A model generated the notes under the pieces. The model had not been told where the DNA came from and did not search any database. It saw only the letters and a program-made list of their open reading frames with translations. This document shows, in pieces, positions 17,401 to 26,556 of a stretch of DNA of 64,000 bases (within the stretch, counting starts at the first letter, position 1; each line of letters opens with the position of its first letter). The position numbers were made by a program, and so were the translations under genes. Origin of the DNA: Pigmentiphaga aceris (GTDB lineage Bacteria; Pseudomonadota; Gammaproteobacteria; Burkholderiales; Burkholderiaceae_B); NCBI RefSeq assembly GCF_008119665.1, contig NZ_CP043046.1, positions 992,001 through 1,056,000 of the forward strand. Reading direction: 5' to 3'.

Positions 17401-18387
17401 ATGGCCGATAGCGAGTTCGCGCTGATCCGTCGCTATTTCGCCCGCCCGGCCCCCGATGGGGTGCTGGGCGTGGGTGACGACTGCGCCTTGCTGCCACCTA
17501 CTGCCGGCCACCTGGCAATCAGCACCGACCTGCTGATCGAGGGCATTCATTTCTTCCCCGATGTCGACCCGGTGGCCTTGGGCCACAAGGCGCTCGCCGT
17601 CAATCTGTCCGACCTTGCCGCCATGGGGGCCACGCCCCGTGCCTTTGTGCTCGCCTTGGCGCTGCCGAAGGTCGATCACGTCTGGCTGGAAGGTTTTTCG
17701 CGTGGCCTGCTGGCCTTGGCCGATGCGCACGGCTGCGCGCTGATCGGCGGTGATACCACCCGCAATCCGCAAGGCATTGCCATCGACGTCACCATCTTCG
17801 GTGAGGTGCCCGCGCAGCTTGCCTTGCGTCGCGATGGCGCAAAGGTGGGCGACGACATCTGGGTATCGGGCACGCTGGGCGATGCCGATGTGGCGCTGCG
17901 CCTGCTGCTCGCCGATGGTTCCGTATCAGATCCGAATGGCAGCGTGCTGGCCGCGACCCGCACCGCCCTGGAATGGCCGCAGCCGCAGGTAGCGCTGGGC
18001 CTGGCCTTGCGTGGTGTTGCCAGCGCCGCCCTGGATATCTCGGACGGCTTGGCACAAGACCTGGGCCATATATTGCGTGCAAGCGGTGTGGGTGCCGAGC
18101 TTCGGGTGGCCGATCTGCCCCTGTCACCGACGCTGGCTGCGTTGCCCTCAGCACTGGCCCGCCGCAGCGCGCTGACCGGTGGGGATGTCTACCAGCTGTG
18201 CTTCTGCGCCCCCGCGTCGGCTCGTGGCGAGCTGGCGGCGATTGCGCAGCGGCTTGCGTTGCCGCTTACGCGCGTCGGGCAGATCGTGGCGGGCAGCGGT
18301 CTGCGGGTGATGGACGAGCATGGCCAGGTATTGCCGCCCGTGGCGGGCGGATTCGATCATTTCGGCAGCGGGCAGGGCGGCGACTGA
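17401..18387 (+). CDS. thiL: Thiamine-monophosphate kinase
   Basis: 328 residues from the ATG at 17401, close to the E. coli length. It phosphorylates thiamine phosphate to thiamine diphosphate with ATP. Features: FALIRRYF at the start, GVGDDCALLPP, the Mg/substrate segment STDLLIEGIHFF, LAVNLSDLAAMGATPRAF, ALIGGDTTR, and LDISDGLAQDLGHIL. An alternative TTG start at 17344 would add 19 residues made of a 5-residue repeat; because other genes in this window carry similar repeat-derived N-termini, that start is possible. Pairing with pgpA and cinA downstream matches related Burkholderiales. Confidence 0.93.
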   Translation: MADSEFALIRRYFARPAPDGVLGVGDDCALLPPTAGHLAISTDLLIEGIHFFPDVDPVALGHKALAVNLSDLAAMGATPRAFVLALALPKVDHVWLEGFSRGLLALADAHGCALIGGDTTRNPQGIAIDVTIFGEVPAQLALRRDGAKVGDDIWVSGTLGDADVALRLLLADGSVSDPNGSVLAATRTALEWPQPQVALGLALRGVASAALDISDGLAQDLGHILRASGVGAELRVADLPLSPTLAALPSALARRSALTGGDVYQLCFCAPASARGELAAIAQRLALPLTRVGQIVAGSGLRVMDEHGQVLPPVAGGFDHFGSGQGGD

Positions 18388-18486
18388 GCTGACCGTGAAC
18401 GTCGGCCCGGTGCACGTGGCAGCGCGTGCTTGCCGCTGTCATGTTGCCCTCGTGTTGTTGTCCATCTTCATTTTTCGATTCGCCTC

Positions 18487-19020
18487 ATGAGCCAATTTCC
18501 CAATCCCTTTCCTGACAAGCAGGCGTCCACCGATGCGGTCAAGCCGACATGGGCATGGACCCGCCAGAAAGCGTCGCGCCTGATCGCGTTCGGCTTCGGC
18601 AGCGGACTGATTCGGCCCGCTCCCGGCACCTGGGGCACCTTGGCCGCGTGGTTCATATGGAACCTGCTGGTGCCAAATGGCCTGTCGCCCTGGACGGTTG
18701 GCATCGGCCTGGTGCTGGCCTTCCTGCTGGGCATCTGGGCCTGTGAGCGGGCGGGTGCCGATCTGGGCGTGCCAGATCACGGTGGCATGGTGTGGGATGA
18801 GATGGTGGCGTTCTGGCTGGTGCTGTGGCTGATCCCGGATTCACTCATGGCACAGGCATTCGGTTTCCTGCTGTTCCGCATCTTCGACATTGCCAAGCCC
18901 GCACCCATTCGCCATTTCGACCGCCACTTGAAAGGTGGCCTGGGTGTCATGTGGGACGACATTCTGGCTGCGGGCTACGTCTTGCTGATCTTTGCTGCCT
19001 ACACCTACATCTTCGACTGA
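18487..19020 (+). CDS. pgpA: Phosphatidylglycerophosphatase A
   Basis: 177 residues from the ATG at 18487; an upstream in-frame ATG at 18430 gives no conserved sequence. Inner-membrane protein with the family signature IAFGFGSGLIRPAPGTWGTLAA, an acidic GGMVWDEMVAFWLVL segment that holds catalytic metal ligands, and LFRIFDIAKPAPIRHFDRHLKGGLGVMWDDILAA near the C-terminus, ending with a final membrane helix. It dephosphorylates phosphatidylglycerol phosphate. Eleven bases separate it from cinA. Confidence 0.94.
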   Translation: MSQFPNPFPDKQASTDAVKPTWAWTRQKASRLIAFGFGSGLIRPAPGTWGTLAAWFIWNLLVPNGLSPWTVGIGLVLAFLLGIWACERAGADLGVPDHGGMVWDEMVAFWLVLWLIPDSLMAQAFGFLLFRIFDIAKPAPIRHFDRHLKGGLGVMWDDILAAGYVLLIFAAYTYIFD

Positions 19021-19030
19021 GGAATCGTTC

Positions 19031-19531
19031 ATGAACCCCGAAATGCTTGCGCTTGCACAGTCGCTGGGTGCCGACCTGCTGGCTCGGCGCGCTACGCTTG
19101 CCACCGCAGAGTCTTGCACCGGGGGCCTGGCGGCGGCGGCAATGACCGCCATTGCCGGCTCAAGCCAGTGGTTCGACCGTGGGTTCGTGACCTACACCAA
19201 TCAGGCCAAGATAGACGACCTGGGCGTAGACGAAGCAACGCTTGTGCAATATGGCGCGGTCAGTGAGCCGACGGCACGCGAAATGGCGCTGGGGGCCTTG
19301 CTTGCCAGCGGGGCCACGCACGCGTTGGCCACGACCGGTATTGCCGGGCCTGGTGGTGCAACTTCTGGCAAACCGGTGGGCATGGTCTGCTTCGGCTGGG
19401 CCTGGCGCGAGGCAGACGCCGCGCACGTGCGCAGTGCCACGCATTATTTCGATGGCGATCGGACGACGATTCGAGATGCTGCGGTGTGCGCAGCGCTGCG
19501 CGGTGTGTTTGACGACAAGCCGGAAGAATAA
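19031..19531 (+). CDS. pncC: CinA C-terminal-domain protein, nicotinamide-nucleotide amidase
   Basis: 166 residues from the ATG at 19031 (GAGGAA upstream). It is the stand-alone CinA C-terminal domain, without the N-terminal MoCF-like domain: TLATAESCTGGLAAAAMTAIAGSSQWFDRGFVTYTN carries the catalytic Ser, and ALATTGIAGPGGATSGKPVGMVCFG is the second signature. It hydrolyses NMN to nicotinic acid mononucleotide in NAD salvage. Last gene of the thiL-pgpA-cinA run. Confidence 0.93.
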   Translation: MNPEMLALAQSLGADLLARRATLATAESCTGGLAAAAMTAIAGSSQWFDRGFVTYTNQAKIDDLGVDEATLVQYGAVSEPTAREMALGALLASGATHALATTGIAGPGGATSGKPVGMVCFGWAWREADAAHVRSATHYFDGDRTTIRDAAVCAALRGVFDDKPEE

Positions 19532-19588
19532 GGTGCCGGGCTGAACCGCAGCTAATATGATTTGGCGCGACTTGGTAAAGGCATCTCG

Positions 19589-19903
19589 TCAGGCAGAAAA
19601 TGCATCCAGAAAACTGACAGACTGGATGATCGACCAGATACTGAAAATGATCAGGCTGAGCGTGACGGTGACAATGGCTGCGTAGTAGGCAAGCTTGGCC
19701 TTCCACTGCGCTGTCGCGCCAAACTGGAAATTTTCTGCTTCTTCATTTGGCAGGCCTTGTTGGCGATCGCTGTCGGCCTGACCGTATTGGCGCGCTTTCC
19801 GATGCCCTTTCCGGAGTGATTTCAACAGTACCGACCGGCTATCGACAAACCATCCTGCACATAAAAGACATAGCAGGATCGTTGTATAGATTAAAAAATC
19901 CAT
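19589..19903 (-). CDS. Small two-helix membrane protein, unknown
   Basis: 104 residues. There is one hydrophobic segment at the N-terminus (IYTTILLCLLCAGWFV, ~5-20), a basic and polar middle (SLRKGHRKARQYGQADSDRQ), and a second helix (LAYYAAIVTVTLSLIIFSIW, ~71-90). No clear ribosome binding site precedes the ATG at 19903, and the base composition is less GC-rich than in neighbouring genes. The two well-formed helices on a charged linker make a real gene more likely than not. No family recognised. Confidence 0.5.
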   Translation of the reverse strand: MDFLIYTTILLCLLCAGWFVDSRSVLLKSLRKGHRKARQYGQADSDRQQGLPNEEAENFQFGATAQWKAKLAYYAAIVTVTLSLIIFSIWSIIQSVSFLDAFSA

Positions 19904-20582
19904 AGATATAAATCCGTAGATAAAAATCTGAAATCGAATGCCGAAAAGGTCAGGGCACGATAGTAAAAGCGCTCAATACAAAGAGTTACGTATTATGGTG
20001 CGTCGCGAAAGCCAATGTCAGAAAATGTCAGAACGGGCTGGTTTAAAGCGATAAGCACATTAAAAAGAAGCCGGGTTTACGCGTGCAATGCGCGTATGAC
20101 ACGATTTGTGTCCGTAAATATTTGGCCAATAATTAGTTCGGAAATAGCGCGCATTTCTGCTTAGCGCTATTCAAACTTTCAGGCCTTGCATCGATCAGCA
20201 AGGGCCTGCTCCTACCCAGGCACCGTTCATGGTGCAGAACCCGGCCGGTTCACCAGAACAGTGCGAGTGCCCAGGTTGCGATGGTCGATCTCGGGGCGCT
20301 GGTGCCTATGGATATCCCTCGACCATGGAATAGTCTGGCTTTTGCGAGCATCCGCACGAAAACAGCATTAGCCGTTATTTTGCTGGTAAAGCGTGCGTGT
20401 TGGCATCTTTTAATGGATTTTCCTTGATCCTGCGCAAATCCTGGCTCGGGTTTTTCCTCTTGCTTGCGTGAAATGGCCCGGGTATTGCTATTAGCTCATG
20501 ACTACTGTCGACAGAAGACAGCCCCGTCATCGGCCACCAGTGATGCGCGTGCAGCGCCCTGGTTTTGAGCAAAGGGAGCAAC
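19904..20582. other. AT-richer non-coding gap before the class II aldolase locus
   Basis: About 680 bp without a convincing gene. The first ~280 bp are clearly richer in A and T than the flanks. No terminator with a T-tract, no tRNA and no long inverted repeat were seen. It probably holds the promoter of the long catabolic locus that starts at 20583 and that of the small membrane gene, and may be an old insertion boundary. Confidence 0.5.
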
Positions 20583-21374
20583 ATGAACGTGCAATCGTTA
20601 AGCAGCCGCAAGGCTCCAATGTCGGACGCGGAAGCGCAGGTCCGTCGCGATTTGGCAGCCGCCTATCGGCTGGTGGCGTCTTACGGGATGGATGACAGCA
20701 TCTATACACACATCTCGGCGCGTGTTCCCGGGACGGAAGACCAGTTCCTGATCAATCCCTTTGGCATGCTGTTTCGCGACATCACGGCATCTTCGCTGGT
20801 GAAGATCGATCTGGAAGGCCGGATCATCGAGCCCTCGCCCTACGACGTGAACCCTGCGGGTTTCACGATCCATAGCGCCATTCATTCCACCCGTCACGAC
20901 GCGGTGTGCGTGGCCCACACCCACACGTTGGCCGGGGTGGCGGTGTCGTCGCTGGAAGAAGGTCTGCAGCCCTGCAACCAGTGGGCGCTGCAATTCCACA
21001 ACCGCGTGGTCTATCACGAGTTCGAAGGCATTGCGCTGGATCACAGCGAGCGCGAGCGCCTGATCGCTGATCTGGGCCCAACCTCCCGCGCCATGATCCT
21101 GCGCAACCACGGCCTGCTGACCGTGGGCCGCACCGTAGCCGAAGCCTTCCTGCTGATGCTGAACCTGAATCGTGCCTGCGAAGTGCAGATTGCCATTCAG
21201 AGCACCGGCAAGAAAATCCACATGGTGCCGGACGCCGTGTGTGAGTTGACCGCACAGCAGTACGAAGGCGGTGACTCCAATCGCCTGCCTGGCAGCGCTG
21301 ACCCCGATGCGCGTGAATGGGCCGCCATGTTGCGCCGTCTCGGCCCGCCGGACGCCACCACCTACCTCGATTGA
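20583..21374 (+). CDS. Class II aldolase/adducin-family protein
   Basis: 263 residues from the ATG at 20583 (GGGAG upstream). The aldolase II fold is clear: DLAAAYRLVASYGMDDSIYTHISARVPG, FLINPFGMLFRDITASSLVKID, the zinc-binding CVAHTHT, and MILRNHGLLTVG with the second histidine region. Adducin-head relatives without a sugar-phosphate signature are frequent in beta-proteobacterial catabolic clusters, where they may cleave or decarboxylate hydroxy acids. First gene of a locus with a peptide-type ABC importer; the reaction here is unknown. Confidence 0.85.
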   Translation: MNVQSLSSRKAPMSDAEAQVRRDLAAAYRLVASYGMDDSIYTHISARVPGTEDQFLINPFGMLFRDITASSLVKIDLEGRIIEPSPYDVNPAGFTIHSAIHSTRHDAVCVAHTHTLAGVAVSSLEEGLQPCNQWALQFHNRVVYHEFEGIALDHSERERLIADLGPTSRAMILRNHGLLTVGRTVAEAFLLMLNLNRACEVQIAIQSTGKKIHMVPDAVCELTAQQYEGGDSNRLPGSADPDAREWAAMLRRLGPPDATTYLD

Positions 21375-21450
21375 TGGGCCCGGCGGCCTCTGCGCCGCCG
21401 GCATGCAGTCCTCCTTCCAACCGATCCCCCACGACCCGGAGACTCTTTCC

Positions 21451-23016
21451 ATGAAACGCCGCAATTTCATTCAGTTGAGCGCCGCAGCAGCCGGCATTTC
21501 CATCGCAGGCGTGCCCATGCACCTGCTGGCTGCGGGGAAGAAGGGGGGCGACCTGAACGTCATCGTTCAGCCGGAACCGCCCGGTCTGATGCTGGGCATC
21601 GTGCAGAACGGACCTGCCCAACTGGTGTCCGGCAACATCTACGAAGGGCTGCTGCGCTACGACGAGAAGCTCAACCCGTCGCCGCTGCTGGCCGAGTCCT
21701 GGACCAAGAGCGACGATTCGCTCACCTACACCTTCAAGCTCAAGCCCAACGTCACCTGGCACGATGGCAAGCCCTTCACCTCGGCTGACGTGGTGTTCTC
21801 GGCCGATGTCTTCCTGCGCAAGACCCACGCCCGCCTGCGCGCCAGTCTGGCCGCCATCGAAAGCATTACCGCGCCCGACGCATCCACCGTGGTGTTCAAG
21901 CTCAAGCATCCGTTCGGTCCCTTCATGGGCCTGTTCGAAACCGGCACCATGCCGATGGTGCCCAAGCACATCTACGAAAATACCGACTTCCTGACCAACC
22001 CGGCCAACAACACGCCGATCGGCACCGGTCCGCTGAAGTTCAAGCAATGGGTCAAGGGTTCGTACATCCAGCTGGAAGCCAACAAGGCCTATCACCAGCC
22101 CGATGTACCAATGGTCGACAACGTGTACTTCCACGTGATCCCGGATGCCGCTGCGCGTGCTGCGGCGTTCGAGTCGGGCAAGGTCGATGTGGTGCCCGGT
22201 GGCGCAGTCGAATTCTTCGATGTCGAACGTCTGGGCAAGCTGCCGGGCGTATCGATCTCGACCAAGGGCTGGGAGTTCTTTGCGCCGCAGTCCTGGCTGT
22301 GGCTGAACAACCGCAAGAAGCCGATGGACGATGTGAAATTCCGTCAGGCCGTGATGTATGCAATCGACCGCGAAGCCATGGCGCGCGTGGCCTGGTTCGG
22401 TTCGGCCAAAGTGGCCACCGGCCCCTTCAACAGCAACATCAAATTCTTCAGCGACAAGGTGAAGAAGTATCCGCGTGACATTGCCAAGGCCAAGGCCCTG
22501 CTGGCGGAATCCGGCTACAAGAAAGAACCGCTGCGTCTGCTGGCCTTGCCTTACGGCGAGACCTGGCAGCGTCAGGCCGAAATGGTGCGCCAGAATCTGA
22601 GCCAGGTCGGCATCAACGTGCAGATGGTCCCGACGGATGTTGCCGGTTGGAACCAGCGCCTGAACGAGTGGGACTACGACATGGCCTTCACCTACGTGTA
22701 TCAGTACGGTGATCCGGCTCTGGGCGTGTCGCGCAACTACACCAGCGACAACATTGCCAAGGGCTCGCCGTTCAACAACGTCGAGGGCTACAGCAACCCC
22801 AAGGTCGATGCCCTGTTTGCCGCCGGCGTGAAGGAACCGGACCCGGTCAAACGCGGCCAGATCTACCTGGAAGTACAGCAGATCTTGCTGGAAGAAGTGC
22901 CGGTCGCCTGGCTGCATGAAATCAACTTCCCGACCCTGTATCGCACCAAGGTCAACAACCTGATCAGTTCCGGCATTGGCTTGAACGACAGCCTGGGGCG
23001 TGCATGGATCGCCTGA
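21451..23016 (+). CDS. ABC transporter substrate-binding protein, peptide/opine family (SBP_bac_5)
   Basis: 521 residues from the ATG at 21451. The N-terminus MKRRNFIQLSAAAAGISIAG resembles a Tat-type signal (RRNF), so export may be folded. The mature protein has the family 5 layout: LRYDEKLNPSPLLAESW, LTYTFKLKPNVTWHDGKPFTS (the most conserved block), FGPFMGLFETGTMPMVPKHIYE, a DVKFRQAVMYAIDREAMARV region, and the C-terminal closure PVAWLHE. Periplasmic receptor for peptides, opines or other bulky cations. Complete with the permease and ATPase genes that follow. Confidence 0.93.
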   Translation: MKRRNFIQLSAAAAGISIAGVPMHLLAAGKKGGDLNVIVQPEPPGLMLGIVQNGPAQLVSGNIYEGLLRYDEKLNPSPLLAESWTKSDDSLTYTFKLKPNVTWHDGKPFTSADVVFSADVFLRKTHARLRASLAAIESITAPDASTVVFKLKHPFGPFMGLFETGTMPMVPKHIYENTDFLTNPANNTPIGTGPLKFKQWVKGSYIQLEANKAYHQPDVPMVDNVYFHVIPDAAARAAAFESGKVDVVPGGAVEFFDVERLGKLPGVSISTKGWEFFAPQSWLWLNNRKKPMDDVKFRQAVMYAIDREAMARVAWFGSAKVATGPFNSNIKFFSDKVKKYPRDIAKAKALLAESGYKKEPLRLLALPYGETWQRQAEMVRQNLSQVGINVQMVPTDVAGWNQRLNEWDYDMAFTYVYQYGDPALGVSRNYTSDNIAKGSPFNNVEGYSNPKVDALFAAGVKEPDPVKRGQIYLEVQQILLEEVPVAWLHEINFPTLYRTKVNNLISSGIGLNDSLGRAWIA

Positions 23017-23041
23017 CCTCGACGGGCCGGAGACACGCCTG

Positions 23042-24013
23042 ATGAAACGCCTCCAATTCATGTCCATCCGTGTGCTGCAGGGGATTGCAGCACTCCTGGT
23101 GATCGCCACGATCAACTTCATGTTGATCCGGGCCGCACCGGGCGATCCGGTGTCGGTGATGGCCGGCGAAGCGGGGGCGTCCGATCCCCAGTTCGTGGCA
23201 CAGCTGCGCGCCCAGTTCGGTCTTGACCAGCCGCTGAGCACACAACTGTTCAACTACCTGGGACACGTGGTCCAGCTCGACCTGGGGTTCTCGTATCGCC
23301 AGCAGCAGCCGGTCCTGGATCTGATTCTGGATCGTCTGCCCGCCACCTTGCTGCTGACCGGCTCGGCGTTCGCCTTGTCGATTCTGCTGGGAGTGGTGCT
23401 GGGTGCCTACGCCGCACGCCGGGCGGGTACCTGGATCGACAGCCTCACCACGGTCGTGGCCTTGGTGTTCTACGCCACGCCGCTGTATTGGCTGGCGCTG
23501 ATGGCGGTGCTGCTGTTCTCGATCAAGCTGGGGTGGCTGCCTGCCTTCGGCTACATCACCGTCGGTTCCGGCATGACGGGCTTTGCGCTGGCGATGGATA
23601 TCGCCGCCCACCTGGTATTGCCGGCCGTGACCTTGGCGCTGTTCTACATGGCGGTCTACGCACGGATGACACGTGCATCCATGCTGGAAGTCGCGCAGAT
23701 GGACTTCGTGAAAACGGCACGCGCCAAGGGTGTGCGGCCGGGGCGAATTCAGCGTGCGCACATTCTGCGCAATGCGCTGTTGCCGGTGATCACGCTTGCC
23801 GGTATCCAGGCTGGCGGCATGATCGGCGGCGCGGTGCTGACCGAGACCGTATTCGCGTGGCCAGGTATTGGCCGCCTGATGTTCGATGCCTTGCTGCAGC
23901 GTGATTACAACCTGCTGCTGGGCTGTTTCCTGGTGACGGCGGCCATGGCCGTGCTGTTCAACCTGATCACCGACTTGGCGTACACGCTGGTCGATCCGCG
24001 TATCGAACTATGA
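23042..24013 (+). CDS. Dipeptide-type ABC transporter permease (DppB-like)
   Basis: 323 residues from the ATG at 23042, with GGAGA upstream. Six membrane helices are expected: the first at residues ~13-32 (LQGIAALLVIATINFMLIRA), followed by the periplasmic PGDPVSVMAGEAG typical of DppB/OppB. The EAA loop that contacts the ATPase is at DFVKTARAKGVRPGRIQRAHILRNALLPV. It ends with the common YTLVDPRIEL. Overlaps the next permease gene by 4 nt. Confidence 0.93.
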   Translation: MKRLQFMSIRVLQGIAALLVIATINFMLIRAAPGDPVSVMAGEAGASDPQFVAQLRAQFGLDQPLSTQLFNYLGHVVQLDLGFSYRQQQPVLDLILDRLPATLLLTGSAFALSILLGVVLGAYAARRAGTWIDSLTTVVALVFYATPLYWLALMAVLLFSIKLGWLPAFGYITVGSGMTGFALAMDIAAHLVLPAVTLALFYMAVYARMTRASMLEVAQMDFVKTARAKGVRPGRIQRAHILRNALLPVITLAGIQAGGMIGGAVLTETVFAWPGIGRLMFDALLQRDYNLLLGCFLVTAAMAVLFNLITDLAYTLVDPRIEL

Positions 24014-24858
24014 CGATAAAAAACGGATTCTGGCGGCGTTTCTGTCGCAACAAGGGCGCGGTGATCGGGCTTGCCGTGCTGGTGATCGCGACGCTGGTCG
24101 CATTGATCGGACCGTGGCTGGCCCCGAACGATCCGTGGGACATGGTTGAGCGTCCCTTCCTGTCACCGATGGGCGGGCCTGGCATGTTGTTGGGGACCGA
24201 TACGCTGGGTCGCGACATCCTGTCTGGCGTGATTCACGGCACGCGGGTGTCGCTGCTGATCGGTCTGGTGTCCACAGTGGTGTCGCTGTTGATCGGCGTA
24301 TCGCTCGGTGCCATGTCCGGCTACTTCGGTGGCTGGATAGATGCTGCGCTGATGCGCTTCACGGAACTGTTCCAGGCCATTCCCAGCTTCGCGTTGGCAA
24401 TCGTGTTGGTGGCGGTTTTCGAGCCCAGCCTGGGTTCGATCATTGCGGCGATCTCGCTGGTGTCGTGGCCACCGGTGGCGCGCTTGGTACGCGGCGAATT
24501 TCTGACCTTGCGACAGCGTGACTTCGTGGCGGCGGCGCTGCTGGCCGGGCAATCGACACCACGCATCATCCTGACGCAGATTCTGCCCAACGCCATCTCG
24601 CCAATCATCGTGATGGGCTCGCTGATGATCGCCAGCGCCATCTTGCTGGAGTCCAGCCTGAGCTTCCTCGGCCTGGGGGACCCCAACGCCATGAGCTGGG
24701 GCTACATGGTGGGCTCGGCGCGCACGGTGTTGTTGCAAGCCTGGTGGATGGCCGTGTTCCCAGGGCTGGCGATTGTGCTGACGGTGCTGGCATTCAACCT
24801 GGTGGGCGAGGGCTTGAACGACGGCCTGAATGCACGTGCCGACGGGAGAACCAAATGA
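24010..24858 (+). CDS. Dipeptide-type ABC transporter permease (DppC-like)
   Basis: 282 residues. A short cytoplasmic N-terminus is followed by a first helix (VIGLAVLVIATLVALIGPWL), then GTDTLGRDILSGVIHGTRVSL, the signature of the DppC/OppC subfamily. The EAA loop is RQRDFVAAALLAGQSTPRIILTQILPN, and FLGLGDPNAMSWGYM is typical near the C-terminus. It overlaps both neighbours by 4 nt, so permeases and ATPase are translationally coupled. Confidence 0.93.
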   Translation: MTIKNGFWRRFCRNKGAVIGLAVLVIATLVALIGPWLAPNDPWDMVERPFLSPMGGPGMLLGTDTLGRDILSGVIHGTRVSLLIGLVSTVVSLLIGVSLGAMSGYFGGWIDAALMRFTELFQAIPSFALAIVLVAVFEPSLGSIIAAISLVSWPPVARLVRGEFLTLRQRDFVAAALLAGQSTPRIILTQILPNAISPIIVMGSLMIASAILLESSLSFLGLGDPNAMSWGYMVGSARTVLLQAWWMAVFPGLAIVLTVLAFNLVGEGLNDGLNARADGRTK

Positions 24859-26507
24859 GCGACAAAGACAAGGCCGTCGACCATCACGGTCCCGTTCTGG
24901 ATATCCAGGGCTTGAGCATCCGCCTGCCGCCCGGCGGTGACCGCGAGCTGGCTGTCACCAATGCATCGATGACCTTGATGCCCGGCCAGACCTTGTGTGT
25001 GGTGGGTGAATCGGGTTCGGGCAAATCGATGATCGCCAACGCCGTGATGGGCTTGCTGCCTGTACCCAAGGTGGCACCGGTGGCGGGCCGGATCATGTTC
25101 GACGGGCAGGATCTGCTGACTATGAACGAGGAGCAGATGCGCACGCTGCGCGGACGCCGCATCGGCATGGTGTTCCAGGAACCGATGACTGCGCTGAACC
25201 CGTTGATGCGCATTGGCGACCAGCTGGGGGAAGTGATTGATGCCCACGGCGACGTGGCGGCAGACGACAAGCGCAAACGCATCATCGCGGCACTGACGGA
25301 CGTGGGCCTGCCCGACCCGGAATTGTTGATCGAGGCCTACCCGTTCCGCTTGTCGGGTGGCCAGCGTCAGCGGGTCATGATTGCGTGCGCCTTGCTGCTG
25401 GAACCGCGTCTGCTGATTGCTGATGAGCCAACCACTGCGCTGGACGTGACCACCCAAGCGCAGATTCTGTTGTTGATCAAGGAACTGCAGCAGCGTCGCG
25501 GCACCGCAGTGCTGTTCATCACCCACGACTTTGGGGTGGTGTCGGAAATTGCCGACCATGTGGTGGTGATGCAGATGGGCGTGGCGGTCGAGTTCGGCCC
25601 CGCTGCTGGAGTCCTGCAAAACCCCCAGCACGCATACACCCGCAAGCTGATCGCGGCGATTCCTGGTGGGGTGTTGCGCAAGCCGAATCCGTCACCCGAT
25701 TCGCACTTCGTGTTGCAGGTGCAAGACCTGTGCAAGACCTATCGATCGGGCGGCACGCTGTTCCGTCGCGGCCGTGAAGTGCAGGCGGCGCGCAATGTCA
25801 GCTTCGAGCTGCGTCGTGGCGAAACGCTGGGGGTAGTTGGTGAGTCTGGGTCGGGCAAGACCAGTGTCGGTCGTTGCCTGGTGGGACTGGCACCGTTCGA
25901 TAGCGGTCGCATCGTGTTCAACGGCCGCAATCTGGCGCAAGGCGAACAATTCCGTCGTGCCGCAGCCGGCAAGATTCAGATGGTGTTTCAGGACCCTTAT
26001 GCGTCCTTGAATCCGCGTCATCGCATCGGGTCTGCAATTGCTGCCGGCCCGATTGCGCAAGGGGTATCGCGCGAGATTGCAATGGCGCGCACCCTGGAAT
26101 TGCTGAGTCTGGTTGGTCTGGGGGCGGACGCGGCCGATCGTTTCCCGCACGAATTTTCGGGCGGCCAGCGACAGCGGATTGCGATTGCGCGTGCCTTGGC
26201 GATGGAACCCGAACTGCTGGTGGCTGACGAGCCGGTATCGGCATTGGACGTATCCGTGCAGGCGCAGGTGCTGGAACTGTTTGGCGACGTGCGCAAGCGC
26301 TTTGGCCTGGCGATGGTATTCATCACCCACGACCTGCGCGTGGCGGGCGAGATGTGCGACTACATCGCCGTCATGCAGCGAGGCACCGTGGTCGAATACG
26401 GGCCTACCCACGACGTGCTGACCAATCCGCAGAACCCATACACGCGTCAGTTGATCGATGCGGTTCCGCGTCTGGACCGCCAGCCCGATGTGGCGCTGAC
26501 GGCTTGA
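24855..26507 (+). CDS. ABC transporter ATP-binding protein with two fused ATPase domains (DppD-DppF fusion)
   Basis: 550 residues from the ATG at 24855. Two complete nucleotide-binding domains sit in one chain. The first (~10-270) has Walker [18 protein letters not shown], Walker [13 protein letters not shown], and an oligopeptide-type C-terminal extension. The second (~285-540) has [17 protein letters not shown] and [12 protein letters not shown]. The fused form is known from glutathione and microcin-type importers. With the receptor and two permeases it completes the importer. The ATPase gene is followed after 49 nt by the dehydrogenase gene. Confidence 0.94.
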   Translation: MSDKDKAVDHHGPVLDIQGLSIRLPPGGDRELAVTNASMTLMPGQTLCVVGESGSGKSMIANAVMGLLPVPKVAPVAGRIMFDGQDLLTMNEEQMRTLRGRRIGMVFQEPMTALNPLMRIGDQLGEVIDAHGDVAADDKRKRIIAALTDVGLPDPELLIEAYPFRLSGGQRQRVMIACALLLEPRLLIADEPTTALDVTTQAQILLLIKELQQRRGTAVLFITHDFGVVSEIADHVVVMQMGVAVEFGPAAGVLQNPQHAYTRKLIAAIPGGVLRKPNPSPDSHFVLQVQDLCKTYRSGGTLFRRGREVQAARNVSFELRRGETLGVVGESGSGKTSVGRCLVGLAPFDSGRIVFNGRNLAQGEQFRRAAAGKIQMVFQDPYASLNPRHRIGSAIAAGPIAQGVSREIAMARTLELLSLVGLGADAADRFPHEFSGGQRQRIAIARALAMEPELLVADEPVSALDVSVQAQVLELFGDVRKRFGLAMVFITHDLRVAGEMCDYIAVMQRGTVVEYGPTHDVLTNPQNPYTRQLIDAVPRLDRQPDVALTA

Positions 26508-26556
26508 TGGGAAGCCTGACCTTCACCGCCACACATGCATCCGCACCGCACAACGC

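Noticed and set aside
20186..20582. Small open frames on both strands before the aldolase gene
   Set aside because: No ribosome binding site, no hydrophobic or family pattern, and they overlap each other; treated as non-coding.
20863..23253. A 796-codon minus-strand open frame antisense to the binding protein and permease
   Set aside because: It spans several well-defined plus-strand genes, has no family motifs and is rich in His, Arg and Gly as expected for the shadow of a GC-rich gene.
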